Of a stretch of DNA of 64,000 bases, positions 40,868-48,929 are shown in pieces. The DNA comes from JABFRG01 sp046351415 (GTDB lineage Bacteria > Myxococcota_A > Polyangia > Polyangiales > Polyangiaceae). Where the stretch lies: assembly GCA_046351415.1 (NCBI GenBank), contig JAXLYO010000008.1, positions 248,001 to 312,000 of the forward strand. The letters are read 5' to 3'. Each line of letters starts with the position of its first letter. Within the stretch, counting starts at the first letter, position 1. A program made the translations under genes and the position numbers. A model generated the notes under the pieces. It was given only the letters and a program-made list of their open reading frames with translations, did not search any database and had not been told where the DNA came from.

Positions 40868-42928
40868 GTGAGCAAGCAGCAATCCATGAAAGCGGCAGAC
40901 GCGCTTCTCAAGGCGAAGGTTCTGACGCAGCATCAATACGACACGGTGAAGCACGTCGTCGTCAGCACGGGCGAGCGTTCCGAAGACGTGCTGCTCGAGC
41001 ATTCCGTGCTCACCGAGGCCGAATTGTTGAAAGCCATGGCTGGCCTCTACAAGACGAAGTTTGCTTCGTCCGACACGCTTGCGAAGGCCGACATTCCGCT
41101 CGCGACGCTCGACATGATTCCGCAGAAGGTCGCGGAGACGTTTCAGGTCTTTCCCGTTCTCTTCGACAACAAGGACCACACCCTCAGCATCATCACGTCA
41201 GACCCCGATGATCAGAGCTTGATGAAAGAGCTCCAGCTCGTCTCGGGGGCGAAGGACGTCCGCGCGTTCTTTGCCCGGCCCGCGGCCGTGCGTGCATGCA
41301 TCAGTCGCCACTACGGCAAGGACCCACGCGCATTCGAGTTCTTCGAGCGTGCAAAAGCGCTCTCGCAGATGGTCCGGACCGAATCCCTGGCGCCCTCGAC
41401 GGGAGCCGTTCGCGCAGCGTCGATCGCCGTGGGGCGTGACGACACGCGCCTCGCGCGGCCCCAAGCAGAAGGGGCGGGCAAGGGCGGCTTCTTGGAAATG
41501 CCTCCGATGCCGGCGTCTCCGCGCTTTTCAGCGCCCGCTGCTGCACTTCCGAAGACGCTCACGCTCGACACGCCAGGCGAGTCGATCAAGCCGCAGAAGA
41601 TTGCCGACGCTGCGCGAGCAGCGGCCGTGCAGGACCCCTTCGGCGACACGATGGTCGAAATGGTCAACGTGCTCGTCAGCCTGCTCGAGAATGGTCGCGC
41701 CGACCTTCGCGGGCACTCGGCGCACGTAGCGCGTCTCGTTCGTAGGCTGTGCGAGCGCCTCAAGCTCGGCGCGCGCGAGCAGCGTGAGCTCGTGCTTGCT
41801 GCCTACATTCATGACCTGGCGAAGATGGGGCAGTTCCACCTGACTGCGCTCAACGTAGCCGAATACGACGGACATCGACTCGCCGCGGAGAAGGTCGTCG
41901 ATACCCCGACGCGTCTCCTCGAGGCGGTCAAGCTTCCGAAGGGGACAACCGAAGCCGTTCGGCAGATGTACGAACGCTGGAACGGTGGCGGCTTCCCGGC
42001 GGGGCTCGCGAACAAGGAAATCTCGCTCGGTGCCCGCGTGCTCGCGCTATGCGACGTCTACGCCGACCTCACGCTGAATGCGCGCAACCCGTTCCGCAAG
42101 CAACTCACGCCGACGGAAGCCTGCGCCGTTCTCGTCAGTCATCGCGAGCGCATCTTCGACCCGCATCTCGTCGACCTGTTCCGGAATCTCGTGCTGGGCG
42201 AAGACGTCAAGAACCGCCTTCTCTCTGACCGCAAGCGTGCGCTCATCATCGACGCCGATCCGGAAGAGAGCACGGTGCTCGAGCTTCGCATGTTCGAGCA
42301 AGGGTTCGACGTGCAGACGGTACGCACCATCGAAGCTGCGAAGGCGATTCTCGAGAAGGAAGAGATCGTCATCGTCATTGCCGAATCGACCTTCGAAGAT
42401 GGCTCGGGTCTCGGACTTCTCGCCGAGGCACGCACCGCGCGTTGGGGGAAAGACCTCGCGTGGGTGTTCCATACGAGCGTCCAAAACCGCAGCGACGCAC
42501 AGCGGGCGTTCGAGCTAGGCGCCCTCGACTTCGTCGCAAAGCCTGCTTCGACCGACGTATTCGTCGCCAAATTGAAGGCGCTGACGAGCGGCACGAAACA
42601 GGGCACGAGCACGCGCGGGGTCTCCGGGTCGCTCCGCGAAATGAGCTTGCCGGACATCGTCCAAATTCTCTCGCAGGGTCGAAAGACGGGGAAGCTCGTC
42701 ATCCGCTCGCAAGGGAAGACCGGCGAGATCCACTTTGCGGACGGCGTCATCGTGCAAGCGATCGTGGGCTCCACACGCGAAGCCCCTGCATTCTACAAGC
42801 TCATGACTTGGAAAGATGGCGACTTCTCGCTCGACCCGTCGTTTCAGCCGCGTGAACGCCACATCACCGACAGCACGGAGAGCCTGCTGCTCGAGGCGAT
42901 GCGCCACCAAGACGAAAACATCATCTGA
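40868..42928 (+). CDS. MshEN/HD-GYP/REC-like/PATAN (DUF4388) multidomain signalling protein
   Basis: A 686-residue protein made of four modules. Residues about 1-150 look like the MshEN (T2SSE N-terminal) domain, which in other proteins binds cyclic-di-GMP. About 260-440 is an HD-GYP-type domain with HD in YIHDLAKMG, but the GYP region reads ERWNGGGFPAGL. About 455-575 is a REC-like receiver, but the usual phosphoacceptor Asp is not in place (IVIAESTFEDGSG). About 586-686 is a PATAN/DUF4388 domain (LREMSLPDIVQILSQGRKTG). The start is GTG 40868. A degenerate receiver suggests it senses something other than phosphate. HD-GYP proteins degrade cyclic-di-GMP. Confidence 0.83.
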   Translation: MSKQQSMKAADALLKAKVLTQHQYDTVKHVVVSTGERSEDVLLEHSVLTEAELLKAMAGLYKTKFASSDTLAKADIPLATLDMIPQKVAETFQVFPVLFDNKDHTLSIITSDPDDQSLMKELQLVSGAKDVRAFFARPAAVRACISRHYGKDPRAFEFFERAKALSQMVRTESLAPSTGAVRAASIAVGRDDTRLARPQAEGAGKGGFLEMPPMPASPRFSAPAAALPKTLTLDTPGESIKPQKIADAARAAAVQDPFGDTMVEMVNVLVSLLENGRADLRGHSAHVARLVRRLCERLKLGAREQRELVLAAYIHDLAKMGQFHLTALNVAEYDGHRLAAEKVVDTPTRLLEAVKLPKGTTEAVRQMYERWNGGGFPAGLANKEISLGARVLALCDVYADLTLNARNPFRKQLTPTEACAVLVSHRERIFDPHLVDLFRNLVLGEDVKNRLLSDRKRALIIDADPEESTVLELRMFEQGFDVQTVRTIEAAKAILEKEEIVIVIAESTFEDGSGLGLLAEARTARWGKDLAWVFHTSVQNRSDAQRAFELGALDFVAKPASTDVFVAKLKALTSGTKQGTSTRGVSGSLREMSLPDIVQILSQGRKTGKLVIRSQGKTGEIHFADGVIVQAIVGSTREAPAFYKLMTWKDGDFSLDPSFQPRERHITDSTESLLLEAMRHQDENII

Positions 42929-43017
42929 CGAAAGCGGCGCGGAAGCCGGTCGAGACACTTCCGCGGGTCTCGGTCGGCTCGAGAGGGGGCCGTGAGTCCG
43001 CGTCGGATAGGGGAAAA

Positions 43018-43069
43018 GACCGCGGTGCGCGGGGTCACGGCTTCGTTTCCGCTCCGCTAGAACGCGGTC
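43018..43069 (+). repeat. Partial third copy of the palindromic repeat
   Basis: GCGGGGTCACGGCTTCGTTTCC with CTCCGC (43029-43056) matches the left flank of copy 2 at 21429-21455. Outer arms GACCGCG (43018-43024) and CGCGGTC (43063-43069) are inverted repeats. The AAAATCCCCGGCC palindrome itself is absent. It lies about 90 bases after the end of the HD-GYP gene, in the same relation to a stop codon as the other two copies. Confidence 0.55.
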
Positions 43070-43088
43070 GACGATGGGAGAAATCGGG

Positions 43089-43460
43089 CTAGGCGGGCGG
43101 CGCGGAGCTTTCCGGAACCATGCGCACGGAGAGGGCTCGCCCGTCGTCCGTGTCCTTCACGTTGAGCGCTAGTTCGGCGCGAGCATTCTGGGCGCGCAAG
43201 CGAATGCGCACGCGGTCTTCGTGCATCATCCAAGGAACGATGCACATACCTTGGGAGATGAACGAGTTACGAACGTACTGGAGACCCGAGGGAAACCAAG
43301 TGGCTTCCACTTCGATACTGCCGTTCTGAACCCCTTCGACCCGCAGGATGATGGGACGCTCGGAACGACGCGGACGGAAAAATCGCCTTATCGATTGCAG
43401 CACGGAAGTAAAGGTGCCCCCGCCACGGCGCGCATTCATGGGCGCACCATTCCTCGGCAT
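43089..43460 (-). CDS. Basic beta-rich protein, unknown
   Basis: A 123-residue protein (or 116 if it starts at ATG 43439) with an Arg-rich N-terminus (SIRRFFRPRRSERP) and a predicted beta core (PIILRVEGVQNGSIEVEATWF, shown as residues about 36-56). It has no signal peptide and no motif I know. It follows the lipoprotein gene at 43485-44081 by 24 bases on the same strand. Confidence 0.5.
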   Translation of the reverse strand: MPRNGAPMNARRGGGTFTSVLQSIRRFFRPRRSERPIILRVEGVQNGSIEVEATWFPSGLQYVRNSFISQGMCIVPWMMHEDRVRIRLRAQNARAELALNVKDTDDGRALSVRMVPESSAPPA

Positions 43461-43484
43461 ACCCGGTGAGAGGCGTACACTTGA

Positions 43485-44081
43485 CTACTTGCCCTTCGCG
43501 GGGGTCGGGGCGGCTTCGGGCTTCACGAGTTCGACCTCCCAGTCGACATCCGTGTCGTCTCCGGCCCACGGGGGAATCGTCAAGTTGCTGAACGCTTGCG
43601 CAATGCAGCGGCCGACAGGCTTGCCGTCATAGGGAGCGGGAACCGTCGTTCCTCGCGAGTGCCCATTGTGACCAAGGGTGACCTTCACGGTCACTTTGCC
43701 CCACGGGCCCGTGGCAACGCCGTTCTCGTCCTTGGTCGCGCCGCAGTTCTGCTTCACTTGCCGAGCCGCACGCGCGAGCACGACATCCGTCTGCTCCTTG
43801 TCGTACGTGTTGAGGCTGCGCTCGCCCTTCTCGTTCACACGGCCACCCTTGGTGGGCTTCGTGGTGGCGGTGTTCGCGCCGCCCGAGCTTGAGCCGCCGC
43901 TGTGCTCGCTGCCTTCACTCTCGCCCTGCTCTGTCTTGCCTTCTTCCGAGGAAGGATCAGCGGCGGGCTTACCATTGCCGCAGCCGGTTGCGACAATCGC
44001 AAGCGCAGCAACGAAGGGGACAAAGCGAGGAGCAAGCATCGTGATGTGCGTGATTATGCGCGAATCCTTCGCGGTCGCCAT
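43485..44081 (-). CDS. Lipoprotein with AgmX/PglI-like C-terminal domain
   Basis: A lipoprotein of about 198 residues with lipobox IVATGC (ATG 44081; the alternative ATG 44039 starts MLAPRF and fits a normal signal peptide). A Ser/Gly/Glu linker leads to a C-terminal domain: QVKQNCGATK, GKVTVKVTLGHNGHSRG, PYDGKPVGRCIAQAFSNLTIPPWAG. This is the motif set of myxobacterial AgmX/PglI-like C-terminal domains, seen again in the kinase at 54614-56350. Such domains are beta-rich and pair two cysteines. Function in this context unknown. Confidence 0.73.
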   Translation of the reverse strand: MATAKDSRIITHITMLAPRFVPFVAALAIVATGCGNGKPAADPSSEEGKTEQGESEGSEHSGGSSSGGANTATTKPTKGGRVNEKGERSLNTYDKEQTDVVLARAARQVKQNCGATKDENGVATGPWGKVTVKVTLGHNGHSRGTTVPAPYDGKPVGRCIAQAFSNLTIPPWAGDDTDVDWEVELVKPEAAPTPAKGK

Positions 44082-44253
44082 GGTGATTTCTCTCGGAGAT
44101 CCTTATTTTCTCGCAATTCTCCGGCCGCCGCTAGCTGGGCGTGCGGGCCGACGACCGGCCGCGTCACGGCATTGAGCGGGTTTTTGCGTGTTCTACGGGG
44201 TTGGTCGCGTGCGATCGGTCTCGAATAGGGGGCGCCGAAGCGACACGTTCCAG

Positions 44254-45873
44254 CTATTTGGGACAGGAGGTGGCGACGAGCGCTCCGTGGATGGACATCG
44301 TGCTCCCATCCGGGGCGTGCGCGTCGAGGTCGAGGTCCAAGAGGACCGCATGGTCCGCCTCGCGCGGCCTCGTTTCGATACGGGCGGACGGTTGATCGAC
44401 GTGGAGGTCGGTGCGCCCTGACGTGTAGCGCGCGGCATTGACGTGATTCCGATACTTCGCGTATCCGGCGCGCGGCTCACCCACCGACGCGATCAACTGA
44501 AAGACAGCGGCTCCGCCCGTCTTCGTGGCCTCGCTACAGGAGAGAGGCTTGTCCGAAAGTCGAACCACCAAATCGACGACGCCATAACTCTCGCTGCGTC
44601 GGAAGGTCGTCGCGTGAAGAAGGGGGATGTGGCGACCCTCGACCTGTGCCTCCATTTCGAGACGAGGGGCAGGGGGAAGCGGTGTGAGGCGGGGAAGGCC
44701 GACGCTTTCGGGCGTGACGCACGCGCGTGGGGGACCATCCGAGCGCATGAGGCATCGATCTTCCGTCCAGCAGTCGTGGTCGACACAAGCTCCGCCGCGC
44801 GTGCCCCCTTCGCTCGGGTTTCTGCACTCACCGCCCTTGCCAAAAGGAGGAGGAACGTACACGCACCTGCCAAACGCTTTGCACTCGGCGGAAGCCTGGC
44901 ACTCCGCCGGACTCGTCACAAAGCAATTGTTGCCGCTGTATGTGCAGCGTCCATGGACCTTGCACTGTAGCGAGTCGGTGCAGTCCTTCGGTTCCGTAGG
45001 CATACACATACCGGAGCTCGGATGACAATCGCCCCGGATGGCGCAGTATTCGAAGCGCTTGCAGAAGTCCGCCGTGCAAGCGTCCACGCCCATTCGCGCC
45101 TCGCACGTGCGCGTGTCGAGCGAGGAAACCTCGTCCTTTCCCCCGCGGACGCACACGTCGGCCTTCGCGCAATCGGAGCTCTCGCGCGCCACGCACGTAT
45201 GCGTCGTCGCGTCGAGAGAGCATCGGCCGTTCCGCGCACATACGGCAGACTTGCGGCAGTCGTCCGCAGACATCGCGAGGCACTCTCCGCTTTGGTTTGC
45301 GCACGCGCCTTCCTCACGACAAGCGGCGTCACACCCAGCGGGGCCGGGCTCGCACCGCATCTCGTCATCGCGTTTCCTGTCGCGAAACGACATCGGTCGC
45401 GGCGGGCCTAGCTCCATCGGATGGCTCGGCCGCGTTCGCTGCTGTGCGCGCATCGCGCTGCTGCGTGAGCAACCTGCCGCGCTCGTTACGCACGTCCCAA
45501 TGTCGCTGAGCGTGCATCGACCGAGGGCCGCGCATTCTTGTGTCGCCAAGCAATCCGCGGCTGTCTTCGCGACGCATCGCTCGGGATGGATGGCGCTGTC
45601 GAGATGGCAGAGCCCTTCTCGTTTGCAAGCGGTGGACTTTAGGCAGTTGCTCTCGGAGTCCGGGATGCATGCCTTGAAGCCTTCACCCGCGCGAAAGGTT
45701 CGAAGTCCGCAGAGTCCGAACTCCTTGCACTCGGGGCCCGTGCTACAGCTCGCCTTCTTGCAGGCCGAGCAGCCGGGGAGCATGAAGCTCGAGAGGGCCA
45801 CTGCGGACGCTGCGGCGAGCACGAACCGAACCGTCTCCAAAGCCGTTCGCTGCACGGCCATGGCGTACGGCAT
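44254..45873 (-). CDS. Cysteine-repeat lipoprotein-like protein
   Basis: A 539-residue protein with a signal or lipobox near FMLPGCSACK. It contains about eight to nine cysteine units of the form C-x4/5-C-x4/5-G-x-C (such as CLKSTACKREGLC, CRKSAVCARNGRC, CQASAECKAFGRC), plus a C-terminal beta domain without cysteines (about 400-539). Myxobacterial relatives of this kind are often misnamed in databases. It is probably a secreted, disulfide-rich adhesin or binding protein. ATG 45873 is the chosen start; ATG 45861 is nearby. Confidence 0.75.
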   Translation of the reverse strand: MPYAMAVQRTALETVRFVLAAASAVALSSFMLPGCSACKKASCSTGPECKEFGLCGLRTFRAGEGFKACIPDSESNCLKSTACKREGLCHLDSAIHPERCVAKTAADCLATQECAALGRCTLSDIGTCVTSAAGCSRSSAMRAQQRTRPSHPMELGPPRPMSFRDRKRDDEMRCEPGPAGCDAACREEGACANQSGECLAMSADDCRKSAVCARNGRCSLDATTHTCVARESSDCAKADVCVRGGKDEVSSLDTRTCEARMGVDACTADFCKRFEYCAIRGDCHPSSGMCMPTEPKDCTDSLQCKVHGRCTYSGNNCFVTSPAECQASAECKAFGRCVYVPPPFGKGGECRNPSEGGTRGGACVDHDCWTEDRCLMRSDGPPRACVTPESVGLPRLTPLPPAPRLEMEAQVEGRHIPLLHATTFRRSESYGVVDLVVRLSDKPLSCSEATKTGGAAVFQLIASVGEPRAGYAKYRNHVNAARYTSGRTDLHVDQPSARIETRPREADHAVLLDLDLDAHAPDGSTMSIHGALVATSCPK

Positions 45874-45908
45874 CGGAGCCCGCAGTTCAAGGGGAGGGGG
45901 AGTTGGAG

Positions 45909-46070
45909 TCAAGTGGGCCTCAGGCAGGACCACGCGAGCCACATCGCCACGAGAGCGAAAAGAACTGCACGGGCGTACCGTTTCTGGGCAATCCCGCGAT
46001 CGATCCACGTTACCAGCGCACAGAGCACGCCAAGGACGACGAGCCCGGTGAGACGAGATACCTGCTTCAT
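45909..46070 (-). CDS. Small membrane protein
   Basis: A 53-residue frame with two hydrophobic helices (LTGLVVLGVLCALVTWI and AVLFALVAMWLAW) and a positively charged loop between, typical of small membrane proteins. It lies 35 bases upstream of the cysteine-repeat gene on the same strand and may be in its operon. The ribosome-binding site is weak, so confidence is moderate. Confidence 0.45.
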   Translation of the reverse strand: MKQVSRLTGLVVLGVLCALVTWIDRGIAQKRYARAVLFALVAMWLAWSCLRPT

Positions 46071-46141
46071 GGCGGACAGCGTATGGCGCGTCCTTGGGGT
46101 GCGCCCGGACACGAATCCGGACAGAGTCTTGGTGCGGCCGT

Positions 46142-47143
46142 TCAGCGGCGGCGTTCGAGGCGGGCGAGCAACATGTCGTCTTCGATGCGTTTCGTGATGG
46201 CGACGGCGCGCGTGAGAATGTCGGGTACGTCGGGGTGTTCGGGATCGATGTGCGCGAGCATGTTGAGGGACATCACCCGAAGCCGCAAATGCCCACCATC
46301 GCCTGCATGTCGAAGTGCATCCTGCGCATGCTTCCGCGCGGCCGCGCGGTCACCTTCTTTCCACGTCGCATACGCGAGGCCGTTCGCCCGTCGCCAAAGG
46401 ACGAACGGAGGCGCATCTTTCGACGGAATCCGTTCGTACAGCGTCTTGGCGGTCGCGCGGTCGGCCGACGATTCGCGGTTCAGCTGAAAGGCTCGTTGGT
46501 CGAGGACTCTTGCTTCGTAGCATGTGCGATCTTCGCCTGGAGGAAGTGCCAAAACCAACGCTTCGACCTCGTGCAAACGCCGCAGCGCTTCGTCACGCGA
46601 GGAAGGTCCTTGGATGTAAGCCGCCATGAGCTCTGCCTCGATACGCGCAGCGAGGGGCGCCTGCGGCAAGGTGCGCTCGGCCGATTGAAGAAGCTCCTTG
46701 GCGGCAGCGGCATCGTTGCGGCGGAGCGCGATCGATGCGCGTGCGAGCGTGATCCAGACGCGGCTGTCGCTACGCTCGGTCGTCGGGGGATGATCCCACA
46801 GGCGCACGAGGTCTTCGCATACGCCGACGGGAAGATCGGCGAACCGTGAGTGGTAGGAAGCCATCCAACGAAGGCGCGCCTCGACGGCCTCCGGCAAACC
46901 GAAGACGCGCAGGAGAAGACTGCCCCACTTGCCGCCGGGCCGCAGTCCTCGAAGTCTGAGGCGCCGCAGAGCGCGCTCGATGGAGGCAACGTCATCCTGC
47001 CAGCTGCGAGCTGCCGCCACTCGCTCTGCGACCGCCGTCAGCGTGCCGTGGTCGCGCGTGAGACCCTCGAGGTAGTCGCCCCACGTGAACCCGGCGACGA
47101 AGCGCCCGGGGGACGCGCCGGCTTCGTCGCCCATCTGCTGCAT
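46142..47143 (-). CDS. TPR-like repeat protein
   Basis: A soluble, helical protein of about 333 residues (from ATG 47143; a TTG at 47185 would add 14). Its second half has alternating helix pairs (ASIALRRNDAAAAKELLQSA, NGLAYATWKEGDRAAARKHA), the spacing of TPR repeats. No enzymatic motif. It is divergent from the 47227 gene with 83 bases between starts. Function unknown. Confidence 0.68.
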   Translation of the reverse strand: MQQMGDEAGASPGRFVAGFTWGDYLEGLTRDHGTLTAVAERVAAARSWQDDVASIERALRRLRLRGLRPGGKWGSLLLRVFGLPEAVEARLRWMASYHSRFADLPVGVCEDLVRLWDHPPTTERSDSRVWITLARASIALRRNDAAAAKELLQSAERTLPQAPLAARIEAELMAAYIQGPSSRDEALRRLHEVEALVLALPPGEDRTCYEARVLDQRAFQLNRESSADRATAKTLYERIPSKDAPPFVLWRRANGLAYATWKEGDRAAARKHAQDALRHAGDGGHLRLRVMSLNMLAHIDPEHPDVPDILTRAVAITKRIEDDMLLARLERRR

Positions 47144-47226
47144 GAGGGAAAGGGTATCTTCCGGAGCGGGCGTGGCGGCTACCAAAGATTCATATTTTTC
47201 CTGCGATTTGGCTATCCTGCACGCCC

Positions 47227-47907
47227 ATGGCGGATCGCGTCACGAAAAACGGCGGGTTCACTGCGCCCACGGGCCAGGCGGACTCCGATTCGGCGTCCGT
47301 CGACACCCTTCTCGAGGGCGTTCTGGGCGGTGACGTTCAAGCCGCCAAGGCCCGCATTCCCAAGCGCGCGCGCCAAGAGACGGCCCCTGGTCTGTCGGTC
47401 ATCATCGACGAAGATCCGCCGATGGGAGGAAGGCGAAAGGCATTCTTGCCCGAGGAAGAGCAGGTCGCGCGGATGGCACCCACCATTCCGTCGAGCCTCC
47501 GTGAACAAGCGGTTGCTCGTGACACGATCGTCTCGGACGGCCCTCATGGGCAAGACGGGCGTACTTCGAAAGGTCGAAGTCTCCTGTTCGTGGGCTTCGT
47601 TGGCGTCGCACTCGTCTTCATTGCCATTGGTGCCGCGGGGCTGTTTTGGGGGATCGAGGCCTCGAAAAGAGCAGAGCGCGCAGCAGAGCTCGCCGCCTCG
47701 GCCGCCGCGAAGGTCGCGACCTCACCTGCGTCCGTGAGTCCTTCGAGCAGTCCAATGTCTTCGTCCGTGCCCGCCGCTCCGTCCGCGTCTTCCACTGCGG
47801 CGCCATCGGCTTCTCCGACGTCGTCGGTCGCGAGCACCCGCGTCGTCACACCTGGTGCGCCGCCGTCTTCGACGTACGGACACCTCGTCCCGGGAGGTCG
47901 ACATTGA
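47227..47907 (+). CDS. Single-pass membrane protein with Ser/Ala/Pro-rich tail
   Basis: A 226-residue protein with a soluble N-terminal half (about 1-115), one transmembrane helix (SLLFVGFVGVALVFIAIGAAGLFW, about 117-140) and a C-terminal tail rich in Ser, Ala and Pro. The stop overlaps the next start by four bases (TTGA), so the genes are coupled. The transmembrane-plus-tail layout resembles a linker between cytoplasm and envelope. Confidence 0.7.
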   Translation: MADRVTKNGGFTAPTGQADSDSASVDTLLEGVLGGDVQAAKARIPKRARQETAPGLSVIIDEDPPMGGRRKAFLPEEEQVARMAPTIPSSLREQAVARDTIVSDGPHGQDGRTSKGRSLLFVGFVGVALVFIAIGAAGLFWGIEASKRAERAAELAASAAAKVATSPASVSPSSSPMSSSVPAAPSASSTAAPSASPTSSVASTRVVTPGAPPSSTYGHLVPGGRH

Positions 47908-48929
47908 GCTTTCGTGCGAAGGGGTGGTCGCTTGCCTTGTTCCTCGCGGTCGCACTTTCTGCGCCGAACGTCTTCGCGGGTGAAGGCAGCGGCAGCGCGA
48001 ACAAGGAGGCCGACGCGCGTTTCGAAGAAGGAGTGAAGCTCCTGAAGAAGGGAAAGTTCGAAGAAGCGCGTGTAAAACTCACGCAATCCTTCGCGCTCGA
48101 CCCGCTCCCGAACGTCGCATTGTCGCTCGCTATCGCAGAAGACGCGCTCGGCAGACACGTGGAAGCGTTACGTCATGCCAAAGTGTTCCTGGAGCACCCG
48201 AAGTCCGACCCGAAACGCGTCGCCGAAGTACGCGACACGCTCTATCAAGACCTCTGGAAGAAGACCGCACACGTTCACGTCGTCGCGGAGCCTGGTGCAG
48301 ACGTGATGGTCGACACGGAATCGGTCGGACGCGCACCCATCGCGGGAACCGTCGATATGCTGCCCGGTGAGCACACGCTTCGTTCGGGTGCGCATGCGGA
48401 GAACGTACGCATTGCAGCGGGCGAGACCAAAAACGTGGATCTTGCACCGAAGTCCGCTGCGGGAGCTCTGGCCGCGCAGACTCCGGGGGGAGGCCCCGCG
48501 CCGGCCCCGAGTGCGCCTCCCCCAGGGGTCCAGCAGCCCGCACGAGAACCTTCCAGCGCGACTGCGAAGTACGTGGTCGGTGGCTCCTTGCTGGCGCTCG
48601 GCGTGGGCGCGTTCGTGACCGGCGTGGTCTTCTCGGTTCAGGGCCAAAGCGCGCGCGCGGATGCCGATGCGCTGTTCGCGAAGCCTGCCACATGCGACCT
48701 GACGCCCACGGACCCGCTGTGCATCAAGGCCGCCGACCTCACGTCTCGTGTGAACGACAAAGCGACGCTGGCGACGGTGTTCTACGTCAGCGGCGCCCTT
48801 CTGGGGCTCGGTGGCGTGGCGACACTCGCGCTCTGGCCGGATCCGAAGCCGGACGCGAAGAAGAATGCGGCCTCGGTGCGCGTTGCACCTGGCTTCGGAA
48901 GCTTGCACCTTACAGGTACCTTTCGATGA
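47904..48929 (+). CDS. PEGA/TPR-like envelope protein
   Basis: The start is TTG 47904 with GGGAGGTCGACA in front; this choice leaves a normal signal peptide (LALFLAVALSAPNVFA) and overlaps the previous stop. The protein (341 residues) has TPR-like helices (EEGVKLLKKGKFEEARVKL), then a PEGA domain (about 130-190, VHVVAEPGADVMVDTESVG), a Pro/Ala linker, and two transmembrane helices near residues 218 and 295. PEGA domains are common in surface and signalling proteins. It overlaps the next gene by four bases. Confidence 0.78.
   Translation: MSFRAKGWSLALFLAVALSAPNVFAGEGSGSANKEADARFEEGVKLLKKGKFEEARVKLTQSFALDPLPNVALSLAIAEDALGRHVEALRHAKVFLEHPKSDPKRVAEVRDTLYQDLWKKTAHVHVVAEPGADVMVDTESVGRAPIAGTVDMLPGEHTLRSGAHAENVRIAAGETKNVDLAPKSAAGALAAQTPGGGPAPAPSAPPPGVQQPAREPSSATAKYVVGGSLLALGVGAFVTGVVFSVQGQSARADADALFAKPATCDLTPTDPLCIKAADLTSRVNDKATLATVFYVSGALLGLGGVATLALWPDPKPDAKKNAASVRVAPGFGSLHLTGTFR

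Noticed and set aside
45038..46051. Antisense frame opposite the cysteine-repeat gene
   Set aside because: No ribosome-binding site or domain; its sequence mirrors the cysteine codons of the real gene.
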